NCBI RefSeq assembly: GCF_004331035.1
Contig: NZ_SJNT01000009.1
Location: 97,573 to 161,572 of the forward strand
Length of the DNA stretch: 64,000 nt
Direction of reading: 5' to 3'
DNA from: Acinetobacter sp. ANC 4910
Lineage (GTDB): Bacteria > Pseudomonadota > Gammaproteobacteria > Pseudomonadales > Moraxellaceae
Position 1 is the stretch's first letter. Each line of letters opens with the position of its first letter. The notes under the pieces are model-generated. The model ran no database searches. It was not told the DNA's origin and saw only the letters and a program-made list of their open reading frames with translations. The translations under genes and the position numbers were made by a program. Shown one piece after another: positions 27,659-36,883 of the stretch.

Positions 27659-28702
27659 TTATTGTAGTTTTCTTAATTGTTGTGCAGCTTCTAACAATAG
27701 ATGTTCAGTTTGTTCCCAACCAATACAACCATCTGTTACAGACTGACCATAAATCATATCGCATGAAATCTTTTGATTCCCTTCGACCAAATGACTCTCT
27801 AGCATAACCCCACGAACATTTGTTTGCTCACGCTCACTCACAATTTGACGGAGCACCTCTGACTGCAATTGAGGCTTCTTATTGCTATTACCATGGCTGC
27901 AATCGATCACTAAAGCAGGTAAAACCCCTTTGGTTTTGGCCTTAATTTTGTTGATTTCTTCTGCCTGATAGTTCGGACCTGTATTTGAGCCACGTAAAAT
28001 TAAATGTGCAAGTGGATTACCATGAGATTGAAGCATACAAGGCAAACCTGACTGACTCATTCCCAAGAATTGATGTACATTTGAAGCCGATTGAATGGCA
28101 TCTAACGCAATTTGAATTGAACCATCCGTACCATTTTTGAAACCAATGCTGTATGGCATTTGGCTCGAAATTTCACGATGAATTTGTGATTCACTGGTGC
28201 GAGCACCAATCGCTCCCCATGCCAATAAATCATCAAAATAAGCTGTCGCCATTGGGCTTAAAATTTCGCTCGCAATTGGCAAGCCCATTTCAAGAATGTG
28301 TAAATATAACTGACGAGACTGTTCCAAACCTGATTGTAAATTCGATGAACCATCTAAGTCAGGATCATACATAAAGCCTTTCCAGCCCACTGTAGTACGT
28401 GGTTTTTCAATATAAGCACGCATTACTAAAAAAATTTGATCAGAAACTTGCGCTTGTAGTTGTTGAAGTTTTTGCGCGTATTCCAAAGCTGCGACGGGGT
28501 CATGAAGGGAGCATGGTCCTGTAATCACCAATAGTCGTGAATCTTCACCAGATAAAATATTTTGAATAATTTGACGATGTTCGGCAATCTGAGCCGCAAG
28601 TAGTGCAGAAAGAGGAAGTTGTGCTTTGAGTTGCTGAGGCAAACTCAATAGAGCTTCTTGTGTAATCGTTTGATGTTGTAGTGCAGTATTTAAAGCATTC
28701 AT
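27659..28702 (-). CDS. 3-deoxy-7-phosphoheptulonate (DAHP) synthase, class I
   Basis: Cytoplasmic enzyme of 347 residues that joins phosphoenolpyruvate and erythrose 4-phosphate, the first committed step to phenylalanine, tyrosine and tryptophan. Conserved blocks are LLVITGPCSLHDP, RAYIEKPRTTVGWKG, IGARTSESQIHR, GFKNGTDGS and the metal-binding VIDCSHGNSNKKP. It belongs to the AroF/AroG/AroH type; which amino acid inhibits it cannot be read safely. The ATG at 28702 has AAAGGAAAG upstream. Its 5' leader of about 340 bases carries an aromatic-codon attenuator and a second leader ORF (see those entries). Confidence 0.94.
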   Translation of the reverse strand: MNALNTALQHQTITQEALLSLPQQLKAQLPLSALLAAQIAEHRQIIQNILSGEDSRLLVITGPCSLHDPVAALEYAQKLQQLQAQVSDQIFLVMRAYIEKPRTTVGWKGFMYDPDLDGSSNLQSGLEQSRQLYLHILEMGLPIASEILSPMATAYFDDLLAWGAIGARTSESQIHREISSQMPYSIGFKNGTDGSIQIALDAIQSASNVHQFLGMSQSGLPCMLQSHGNPLAHLILRGSNTGPNYQAEEINKIKAKTKGVLPALVIDCSHGNSNKKPQLQSEVLRQIVSEREQTNVRGVMLESHLVEGNQKISCDMIYGQSVTDGCIGWEQTEHLLLEAAQQLRKLQ

Positions 28703-28715
28703 TGGTCTTTCCTTT

Positions 28716-28732
28716 GGACTGTTGTTCAGTCC
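28716..28732 (-). promoter_or_regulatory. Hairpin directly before the DAHP synthase ribosome binding site
   Basis: GGACTG / CAGTCC with a 5-nt loop lies immediately upstream of the AAAGGAAAG Shine-Dalgarno on the mRNA. No T-run follows, so it is not a terminator; it may affect translation start. Confidence 0.45.
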
Positions 28733-28738
28733 GATCTT

Positions 28739-28843
28739 TTATTTGTGCGTTTTGGATCTATGGGATGATAAGGGTTGAGTCATAAACTGACTAAAGTAAA
28801 ACCAATAACCGTTGCTAAAATATGAAGTGTTAAATGTGTACAT
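28739..28843 (-). CDS. Second aromatic-rich leader peptide, 34 codons
   Basis: A short ORF with an excellent Shine-Dalgarno (AGGAG, six bases before ATG at 28843) lies between the attenuator terminator and the DAHP synthase gene. Ten of its first 20 residues are aromatic: the core reads SYFSNGYWFYFSQF, with four Tyr, five Phe and one Trp in total. Its stop is 36 bases before the structural gene. The codons Trp14-Phe17 (28793-28803) are complementary, with one mismatch and two G-U pairs, to the DAHP synthase Shine-Dalgarno region (28704-28715), so ribosome stalling here could free that site. The ORF and composition are seen; the mechanism is inferred. Confidence 0.7.
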   Translation of the reverse strand: MYTFNTSYFSNGYWFYFSQFMTQPLSSHRSKTHK

Positions 28844-28880
28844 GTGAATCTCCTAAAAAAATTTATAAAAAACAAAGCAT

Positions 28881-28911
28881 AAAAAAACCTGACCGGGGTT
28901 GCCGATCAGGT
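28881..28911 (-). terminator. Attenuator terminator in the DAHP synthase leader
   Basis: On the minus strand ACCTGATCGG pairs with CCGGTCAGGT (10 bp, one G-U) around loop CAACC and is followed by seven T residues. Part of its left arm and loop (GGCAACC, 28897-28903) can instead pair with GGTTGCC at 28923-28929, which would block the terminator. Confidence 0.9.
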
Positions 28912-28921
28912 ATCAACTGGT

Positions 28922-28956
28922 GGGCAACCTTATTTTGCCCAAACGCGTTCAGGCAA
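28922..28956 (-). promoter_or_regulatory. Competing antiterminator stems of the attenuator
   Basis: Three segments can pair alternately: TTGCC (28952-28956), GGGCAA (28935-28940) and GGTTGCCC (28922-28929). Pairing of the first two leaves the third free to capture GGCAACC and stop the terminator forming. Pairing of the second and third lets the terminator form. The first segment begins right at the leader stop codon, where a ribosome that finishes the peptide would cover it. Confidence 0.75.
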
Positions 28957-29013
28957 TTAGCTAAACTGCCAGAAATAAAAATAAGCGTTTGCGATTAAAG
29001 GTTGCTTTAACAT
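28957..29013 (-). CDS. Aromatic leader peptide of the DAHP synthase attenuator
   Basis: An 18-codon ORF reads MLKQPLIANAYFYFWQFS. Six of its last eight codons before the final serine form the run Tyr-Phe-Tyr-Phe-Trp-Gln-Phe, covering all three aromatic amino acids. It is followed at once by alternating stems and a strong terminator, the classical layout of ribosome-mediated attenuation. The Shine-Dalgarno is weak (AAACAAAG), which is the main doubt. Attenuation peptides for pheA, trpE and his operons are well known; E. coli DAHP synthases are instead controlled by TyrR or TrpR. Confidence 0.85.
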   Translation of the reverse strand: MLKQPLIANAYFYFWQFS

Positions 29014-29045
29014 CTTTGTTTCATCAAAAAAAGTATCTGAAATTA

Positions 29046-29074
29046 AAAATACGCCTTATTACTGCCTTTGACAA
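29046..29074 (-). promoter_or_regulatory. Sigma-70 promoter of the DAHP synthase leader
   Basis: On the minus strand TTGTCA (29069-29074) and TATTTT (29046-29051) stand 17 bases apart. Transcription would begin about 25 bases before the first leader ATG. Confidence 0.7.
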
Positions 29075-29144
29075 CCTTTATTTTAGGAATAATAGTTATG
29101 TCTAGAGTAACTTTTACTTATCAATCCATTGAATGATCGATATT

Positions 29145-30287
29145 TTAAACCCATCGCTTCAATTTCTTTTGCATGCTCAGTTTCAACTGTTCCTTCCAGT
29201 CATTGGGTAATGAACTTTTGGCAAGTCGAATCCAAACGCTTGCGAACTGTTTGGTGAAACTGGCTTCGTTGTAATAAATTCCATACTCAGCGCACAAGGC
29301 TTTAATTTTTGGCGCTACTTCTGCATACCGATTGGCAGGCATGTCTGGAAATAGATGGTGCTCAATTTGATGACTTAAATTACCACTTAAAATATGTAGC
29401 CCTTGCGTACCCGAAAAATTACTCGAACCCCGAATTTGGCGTAAATACCACTCTGCCCGAGTTTCATTTTCAGTATTGTCTAACTCAAAGGTTTCAGCAT
29501 CTTCGGTAAAATGTCCATTAAAAATCACTGCTGATGCCCATAAACTACGGATCACATTAGCTACGGCATTGCCTGCAAATACTGGAATAGCATTTGGTCC
29601 TGCAATCAATGGAAAAAAGACATAGTCTTTAAGCACTTGGCGCGTTACTTTCTTGCGTAATTTGCCTGAATCTTGCCAAACTTCACGCCATGTTTTGGTT
29701 TTATATGCCAGTACATCTTCCAAATGTAAATTCTGTACGCCCACATACCATTCAAAAAAAACCATGAGCTGAATAGCCAACGGAATGTTGAATAAAAATC
29801 TTGGCTCCCAAGCTTGGCTTTCACTTACTCGAATTAGGCCATAGCCAACGTCGTGGTCTTTTCCAACAATATTGGTATATGTATGATGCACATAGTTATG
29901 GGTATATTTCCAATCATCGCCTGTTGCGATGGTATCCCAATCATAATTTGCACCATTTAGGCTTGGGTCATTCAGCCAGTCAAACTGACCATGCATCACG
30001 TTATGCCCCAACTCCATATTTTCAACAATTTTAGAAATTCCCAACAGCCCTGTACCCAATAACCAAACAGGTGGTAGCCAGCCAGCGAACATCAACATAC
30101 CGCGGGAGGCAATTTCACTATAGCGGACAAAATTTCGGATTTTATAGATATAAGCTGCATCTTGTTCGCCCAAACTTTGCATCGTTTCACGGCGAATGGC
30201 TTCGATCTTTTCTCCAAATGACTGAATTTCTTCATCTGTTAGATACTGAGATTTGCTATTGCTTTGGAAATTAACGGGTTTATTCAT
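29145..30287 (-). CDS. Membrane fatty acid desaturase
   Basis: Integral-membrane di-iron acyl desaturase of 380 residues. The three histidine boxes are intact: HNVMH at 95-99, HNYVHH at 130-135 and HQIEHH at 306-311. Hydrophobic segments lie around 62-90, 165-185 and 225-260. It resembles DesA3-type enzymes that desaturate acyl-CoA or acyl-lipid chains with electrons from a reductase. That partner is encoded 24 bases upstream on the same strand, so the pair forms a two-gene operon. Regiospecificity is not predictable. Confidence 0.92.
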   Translation of the reverse strand: MNKPVNFQSNSKSQYLTDEEIQSFGEKIEAIRRETMQSLGEQDAAYIYKIRNFVRYSEIASRGMLMFAGWLPPVWLLGTGLLGISKIVENMELGHNVMHGQFDWLNDPSLNGANYDWDTIATGDDWKYTHNYVHHTYTNIVGKDHDVGYGLIRVSESQAWEPRFLFNIPLAIQLMVFFEWYVGVQNLHLEDVLAYKTKTWREVWQDSGKLRKKVTRQVLKDYVFFPLIAGPNAIPVFAGNAVANVIRSLWASAVIFNGHFTEDAETFELDNTENETRAEWYLRQIRGSSNFSGTQGLHILSGNLSHQIEHHLFPDMPANRYAEVAPKIKALCAEYGIYYNEASFTKQFASVWIRLAKSSLPNDWKEQLKLSMQKKLKRWV

Positions 30288-30311
30288 TTTATTTGTCCCT
30301 ACATTAAACTT

Positions 30312-31349
30312 TTATAAATTAATCACAACTGGGCTAATCGCCTGTGAAATGCACAGTTTGATCTGAGTATTACACTGCTCATCAATTTCGCCTGTGAGCA
30401 CATTTCGAACTACCCCCTGTACTTTGGTGCAAGAACAAGTATTGCAAATTCCCATACGGCAGCCATGTGCGGGTTTAAGCCCTGCTTTTTCTGCACTTTC
30501 CAACAAATTATCTGTGGCTAAAAACTCTTGTTGTGCACGGAGGAAAGTCACGGGTTGCGCTTCGAGTGTTTGATCAATCTGGATTTTAAAATATTCTGTC
30601 TTGAGCAAATGCGAGATGCTTTGATCGGCATAAAGCTGCTGCACATGCTTCATCATGTTATTCGCACCACAGGCATAACACTCGCGTTGTTGATAGTCTG
30701 GTACGAGTTGCTGAAGCAGCGATTCACTAACATGTTGCTTATTTTTCAATGTATTAAATGAATGATATTTAAACTGCGGATATTGTGCTGCCAAGACTTC
30801 TAGTTCTGCATGGTAGGCATTATCACGGGTAAAATATATCAAATCGATAGGATGCTCTGTGCTTTTCAGCGCCTGTTTGACTAAAGCATAAATGGCGGTA
30901 ATTCCACTTCCTGAGGCAAGGAATAAGCTTGCTTGGCTCGATTGTGGTTTAAATACAAATTCGCCTTGAGCTTGAGAGATTTCAATGACTGCACCTAAAG
31001 CTAAGTTGGTGACAGCTCTTGAAACAGATCCCTGTTGTTTTATGGCAATCAGCACATCACCATTGTCGAGGATGTCGACTATAGAATAACTTCGCTGTTG
31101 TCGAACGCCTGCTATCACAACCGTGAGCAGCAGGCTTTGCCCTGCCTGAGCTATCTCAGGTCTAAAGTTCTGATTTGGTCGTAACTGTAACTGAATAAAA
31201 TCATCACTCAATGCTTTACGCGCAATGAGTTGAGCCTTAATTTTTTTCCACGCCCAAATTGGATGAATTTTTTCTGCGATAAAATCGACAAAGTCTTCGC
31301 GTATCCACTCTGGCTTATATTGCACATGATTTCCCATAATTGTACCCAT
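30312..31349 (-). CDS. Ferredoxin-NADP reductase-type electron donor for the desaturase
   Basis: Three-domain flavoprotein of about 345 residues: FAD-binding barrel (QRSYSIVD, the RxYS motif), NAD(P)-binding domain (ASGSGITAIYALVKQ) and a C-terminal plant-type 2Fe-2S ferredoxin with GCRMGICNTCSC and a fourth cysteine in IKLCIS. It passes electrons from NAD(P)H to the adjacent desaturase. The start is uncertain: ATG codons at 31349 and 31337 are both possible, and TTG at 31358 also opens the frame; none has a strong Shine-Dalgarno. Confidence 0.9.
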   Translation of the reverse strand: MGTIMGNHVQYKPEWIREDFVDFIAEKIHPIWAWKKIKAQLIARKALSDDFIQLQLRPNQNFRPEIAQAGQSLLLTVVIAGVRQQRSYSIVDILDNGDVLIAIKQQGSVSRAVTNLALGAVIEISQAQGEFVFKPQSSQASLFLASGSGITAIYALVKQALKSTEHPIDLIYFTRDNAYHAELEVLAAQYPQFKYHSFNTLKNKQHVSESLLQQLVPDYQQRECYACGANNMMKHVQQLYADQSISHLLKTEYFKIQIDQTLEAQPVTFLRAQQEFLATDNLLESAEKAGLKPAHGCRMGICNTCSCTKVQGVVRNVLTGEIDEQCNTQIKLCISQAISPVVINL

Positions 31350-31532
31350 CTGAATCAATCTATATTTTTATACAACTGTCTTTTATTGCTGAGTTTACAA
31401 TAAATTTAACTGTTGTAGTGCTCTATGTCAGATCAGGACAAAACATATCATTTGGCATTTATTATCATTTTTTGTCTAACAAAAGTTACTTTTTGCCAAT
31501 CTACTTCCATAAAAATTTTAGATATAGATAAA

Positions 31533-31560
31533 AAAAGACCGAGCAAAAGCTCGGTCTTTT
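31533..31560. terminator. Terminator after class III alcohol dehydrogenase
   Basis: AAAAGACCGAGC / GCTCGGTCTTTT, 12-bp perfect stem with a 4-nt loop. Confidence 0.9.
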
Positions 31561-31577
31561 GTAGTGACTAGACTCAC

Positions 31578-32753
<1,176 letters not shown>

Positions 32754-32815
32754 TTAATTCAACCATAACAGCATGATAATATGTATTTATATTGGTAATA
32801 ATGAATTAGAACAAG

Positions 32816-34369
32816 ATGCAAAAAAATACCAGATATTTCTCCTTATTATTATGCGCAAGTATGAGTTCACTTACGGCCTGTAGCCTTCCACCAAATCAGG
32901 CAAAGAAAGAATCTGCTTCCAATTATCATACCGAACATTGGGTACAGCGTCAGAATGCCGATGCTAAACTTCAGCAAGGACTAACTGCCTACTTAGCATT
33001 GGATGATGCCTTCATGAGCATTGCATCCCGTATTCATTTAATACGAGAGGCGAAATACACACTCGATTTGCAATATTATATTTGGGAAGATGACTCCTTA
33101 GGTCATATGATGCTGACTGAACTATTAAAAGCAGCAGACCGTGGCGTTAAAGTCCGCCTCATGATTGATGATCAAAATGGCACCAAATTAGATCCACTAC
33201 TTGAAAAATTGGTTGCACATCCAAATTTCGAAATCAAACTCTATAACCCCTACAAATACCGTAATTTTAGGGTCATTGATTATGCTTTCCGCTTAAAACA
33301 AATTAATCATCGTATGCATAACAAGCTAATTATTGCCGATGGTGCCATTGCAGTAACGGGAGGACGTAATATAAGTCGTGAGTATTTTGATGCAGGCGAT
33401 GATTTTCAATTTACCGATATGGACATCTTGTTCTTTGGTAATGCCGTAAAATCTGCCAATCAAATTTTTATTAACTTCTGGAATAGTGACCTGAGTTATT
33501 CAGTACAGCAATTGATTGGGATTGGATCCGCAGATGAACTAGATCAACTTCGTAAAAGTCATGCTATGAATGATCTAGAAAGAGAACAGTTTATTAACCG
33601 ACTAGATTTTGCACAAAAACAAATCATGATGCAATTACAGGAACGTCAGGTTGAATGGGTTAAAGCCCAATTTTTGGCTGATTATCCAGAAAAAACGCTG
33701 GGCAACATTGCACACGATAAATTGCTATATTCTCAACTAAAACATGCAATGGGTATTCCTAAAGAACATTTAGAATTGGTATCGGCTTATTTTGTACCCA
33801 CTAAAGATGGAGCTGCTTTTCTTGAAAATCTTTCGCATCAAAATATTAAAGTTCGTGTTTTAACCAATTCTTTTTTAGCCAATGATGTAGCTTTGGTCCA
33901 TGCTTTCTATCAAAAATATCGGAAAGAGCTGCTTAAAAATGGCATTCAACTTTATGAGTTTAAACCAGACATTCAAAGAAAACAGCGTACTTGGTATGAA
34001 GTATTAACAGGTAATGCAATTCCTGCCAAAGGAAAAAGTTCGTCAAGATTACATGCCAAATTTTTTGATGTAGATGGCAAAGTTTTTATTGGTTCATTTA
34101 ATTTTGACCCACGCTCTGTGAACTTAAATACTGAAGTGGGCTTGGTGGTCGAATCGGATCATTTACAAAACCGTGTTACACATGCGACGGATCGCTATTT
34201 ACCCCAAATTGCCTATGAATTAAAACTCAACCCTCAAGGGGAAATCATTTGGCTCGAACATCATGAAAATGGACAAGTGACTGAATATAATGTTGATCCA
34301 CACACCACAAAGTTTCAGCGATTTACTTTTAAAAGTTTGTCTTACTTACCAATTGAATGGATGATGTAA
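32816..34369 (+). CDS. Phospholipase D-family lipoprotein (cardiolipin synthase-like)
   Basis: Exported lipoprotein of 517 residues: signal peptide with lipobox LTAC, lipid-bearing cysteine C22. Two HxKxxxxD phosphodiesterase motifs are present: HNKLIIADGAIAVTGGRN and HAKFFDVDGKVFIGSFNFD, so both halves of the active site are intact. Such proteins act on phospholipids at the periplasmic face; ClsC-like cardiolipin synthesis or phospholipid turnover are both possible. Its stop codon lies inside a hairpin. Confidence 0.88.
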   Translation: MQKNTRYFSLLLCASMSSLTACSLPPNQAKKESASNYHTEHWVQRQNADAKLQQGLTAYLALDDAFMSIASRIHLIREAKYTLDLQYYIWEDDSLGHMMLTELLKAADRGVKVRLMIDDQNGTKLDPLLEKLVAHPNFEIKLYNPYKYRNFRVIDYAFRLKQINHRMHNKLIIADGAIAVTGGRNISREYFDAGDDFQFTDMDILFFGNAVKSANQIFINFWNSDLSYSVQQLIGIGSADELDQLRKSHAMNDLEREQFINRLDFAQKQIMMQLQERQVEWVKAQFLADYPEKTLGNIAHDKLLYSQLKHAMGIPKEHLELVSAYFVPTKDGAAFLENLSHQNIKVRVLTNSFLANDVALVHAFYQKYRKELLKNGIQLYEFKPDIQRKQRTWYEVLTGNAIPAKGKSSSRLHAKFFDVDGKVFIGSFNFDPRSVNLNTEVGLVVESDHLQNRVTHATDRYLPQIAYELKLNPQGEIIWLEHHENGQVTEYNVDPHTTKFQRFTFKSLSYLPIEWMM

Positions 34370-34387
34370 TGACATAATCATTACATC
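34363..34387. terminator. Hairpin terminator overlapping the phospholipase D stop codon
   Basis: GATGTAATGA / TCATTACATC, 10-bp perfect stem, 5-nt loop, between two convergent genes; the TAA stop lies in the left arm. Confidence 0.6.
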
Positions 34388-34412
34388 CTATTTATTTTCT
34401 CATTTAAGAAGC

Positions 34413-35855
34413 TTAATTCGATTGTGTTTCATTGTTGTTGGTCAGCATTTCGGAATTAGGTTTTTCATGATCAAAACTAAAGCTATCCATCACTTGTGCA
34501 ATGATCTCAAATATTTGGGGATTCATACACTGCGCCACATTAAAACGCATGAGATATTTTGCAGCTTCTGATTGGCTAAATGCGTGTCCTGGAGCAAGAA
34601 TTAATCCACGTTTTAAACAGCGTCGAGATAATTCTGCTGCATCAATCTCTGAAGGCAGTTTACACCATAAGAAAATTCCAGCTTTGGGAATAAGTACAGG
34701 TTCAATACGCAGTTGCCTTAATCGTTGAATACACAATCCCATACTCGTGTTGAGTTTCTTTTTAAGTGACTCGATATGTTTTAAATATTGACTGTCCATA
34801 AGTGCCGCAAATACAATTTCTGCGTTCAAATGCCCACTACTAAAATTAGTTGCTATTTTCAAATCAATATATTTTTCAATATCTTGTTGACTAGAAACAA
34901 TATAACCACAGCGAAGTGAAGCGGTTAAAGTTTTAGAAAAGCTGCCTATTTGAATTACTTGCCCTAAACCCATAAGTGTGGAATAACGTGGCGCTGGAAC
35001 ATATTCAAATTCTGAAAAAATATCATCTTCTACAATTAGCAGATTGGCTTGTTCAGCCAGTTTGGCAACTTGATATGCTCTTTGAACAGATAAGGTTGCC
35101 CCTGTCGGATTATGAATTCCAGAATTGGTTAAATAGAGTTTAGGTTGATATTGTAAGGCTTGTTCGAAACTTTCAATATCAGGACCTTGGGCTGTAAATG
35201 GAATAGCAATTGCTTGTAAGTGATGGGCTTGAATCAGGGCTTGGAAGTTAAAATAGCATGGATCATCGACTAAAATGACGTCCCCAGCGTTTAAATGTAC
35301 ACGAAAAATTAAGTCGATGGACTGAGTCCCAGAATCTGTAATTAAGATTTGTGAGGGTTCAACTTGTATTTCATATTGATTATTTTTACGGGCAATCCAT
35401 TGCCTTAAGCCCATATGACCATGCGGTACAGGATATTCTACCAACATCTTTAAAGACGATTTAGCAGCATGTTTTAAAGCTTTACGCAAGCTGCTTTCAG
35501 GCATCCACTCTGGAGGCAACCAACCACAACCTGGTTTAAGCGCTTCATCATTCGCATCCAAAGATTGTCGCGAAATCCATAAAGGATTAATTTCCCGATC
35601 ATATTGAACATGATGTTCTGTTATTTTCTTGGTTTGCATCTGTCCTTTAACATAAAACCCAGAACCCGCTCTTGCCTCGAGTACACCCTCTGTAACTAAG
35701 CGTGCATAAGCCTCTACCACGGTCGAAATAGAAAAATTCAAATCTTGCGCTAAACGCCTTACCGAAGGTAAACGTGCTCCAGCAACAAAACGTTGGTTTG
35801 CAATTTGTGATTTGATTTGTTCAATCACAATATCAATTTTGCTTTGCGTATACAT
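34413..35855 (-). CDS. MocR-type regulator (GntR DNA-binding domain fused to aminotransferase)
   Basis: Protein of 480 residues. An N-terminal winged helix of GntR type covers about residues 1-70 (LPSVRRLAQDLNFSISTVVE), joined to a class I aminotransferase fold with the PLP lysine in GSFSKTLTASLRCGY. MocR proteins use the bound cofactor adduct as a signal rather than for catalysis. It is divergent from an EamA-family exporter with a shared 138-bp promoter region, the standard arrangement for a MocR regulator and its target. Confidence 0.9.
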   Translation of the reverse strand: MYTQSKIDIVIEQIKSQIANQRFVAGARLPSVRRLAQDLNFSISTVVEAYARLVTEGVLEARAGSGFYVKGQMQTKKITEHHVQYDREINPLWISRQSLDANDEALKPGCGWLPPEWMPESSLRKALKHAAKSSLKMLVEYPVPHGHMGLRQWIARKNNQYEIQVEPSQILITDSGTQSIDLIFRVHLNAGDVILVDDPCYFNFQALIQAHHLQAIAIPFTAQGPDIESFEQALQYQPKLYLTNSGIHNPTGATLSVQRAYQVAKLAEQANLLIVEDDIFSEFEYVPAPRYSTLMGLGQVIQIGSFSKTLTASLRCGYIVSSQQDIEKYIDLKIATNFSSGHLNAEIVFAALMDSQYLKHIESLKKKLNTSMGLCIQRLRQLRIEPVLIPKAGIFLWCKLPSEIDAAELSRRCLKRGLILAPGHAFSQSEAAKYLMRFNVAQCMNPQIFEIIAQVMDSFSFDHEKPNSEMLTNNNETQSN

Positions 35856-35887
35856 GGCTGAGTATTCAAGTTAATAGATCTCTGACA

Positions 35888-35933
35888 ATACAAATTGTAT
35901 ACCAATACAGTTATTTAAAATTGTACTGGATTG
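35888..35933. promoter_or_regulatory. Repeated MocR-operator candidate between divergent genes
   Basis: The short region holds a palindrome ATACAAATTGTAT (35888-35900), then CAATACAG (35903-35910) and its near inverse CTGGATTG (35926-35933). Such paired half-sites resemble MocR-family operators in other bacteria. No strong -35/-10 pair could be chosen. Confidence 0.45.
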
Positions 35934-35993
35934 TATCTGTTTAGAGCTTCTGATTTGGCATGTAATTGAATCATACAAAAATGAGATTTAAGC

Positions 35994-36857
35994 ATGAAGC
36001 AAAGTAATATGGGTTGGATACATGGCTTTCTAGGTATGGTCATTTTCGCGGGTTCTATGCCTGCTACACGTCTTGCTGTGGTGGGATTCAGTCCAGAATT
36101 TCTCACAGGCGCTCGTGCTGTGATTGCTGCTGGGCTTGCAATGTTATGCCTTCTTTTGTTTAAACAACCCTTTCCGAACCTTAAACAAATTAGATCTTTA
36201 ATTGTGATTGCATTTGGCGTTGTGTTCGGGTTTCCATTTTTTACAGCTCTTGCCTTAGAAAACATGACTGCGGCACGTGCCCTTGTTTTTTTGGCATTAC
36301 TCCCTTTAGCTACCGCCATTTTTGCGGTATTACGTGCAGGCGAAAGACCTTCGAGTAAATTTTGGCTTTCTGCAATCATAGGCAGCAGCTTTGTTGCCAT
36401 ATTTATGTGGTTTCAAGATCAGCAAAGTTTTCATCTGAGTAGTGATCTATATATGCTGATTGCTGTATTGGTTTGTGGTTTAGGTTATGCCGAAGGTGGA
36501 CAACTCTCAAAGCAGCTCGGTGGTTGGCAAGTCATTTGCTGGGCATTGATTATTGCTTTGCCTTTAATGTTGCTGTTATTTGGAATTTATTATCCTGACA
36601 ATTGGGCATCTATTCCTCTTACAGCATATGCAGGATTGTTCTATGTTTCCCTTTTTAGTATGCTGATTGGTTTTGTATTTTGGTACAAAGGTTTGGCATT
36701 AGGCGGCGTTGCACGTGTTGGGCAAATTCAACTTTTACAACCCTTTTTGGGACTCATACTTTGCACCTTAGTACTTCATGAATCTATCGATTTTGCCATG
36801 ATTATCGTGTGTTTTGCCGTCATTATGTGTGTCTTCTATGCCAAAAAGCATGCCTAA
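35994..36857 (+). CDS. EamA/DMT-family transporter
   Basis: Ten-helix inner-membrane protein of 287 residues with two EamA repeats: PATRLAVVGFSPEFLTGARA opens the first, and GYAEGGQLSKQLGGWQV begins the second. Members export amino acids or other metabolites. Divergence from the MocR regulator suggests that it is induced by the regulator's amine or amino acid ligand. Confidence 0.87.
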   Translation: MKQSNMGWIHGFLGMVIFAGSMPATRLAVVGFSPEFLTGARAVIAAGLAMLCLLLFKQPFPNLKQIRSLIVIAFGVVFGFPFFTALALENMTAARALVFLALLPLATAIFAVLRAGERPSSKFWLSAIIGSSFVAIFMWFQDQQSFHLSSDLYMLIAVLVCGLGYAEGGQLSKQLGGWQVICWALIIALPLMLLLFGIYYPDNWASIPLTAYAGLFYVSLFSMLIGFVFWYKGLALGGVARVGQIQLLQPFLGLILCTLVLHESIDFAMIIVCFAVIMCVFYAKKHA

Positions 36858-36883
36858 GGCTCTAACTTGAAAGATACATCGAC

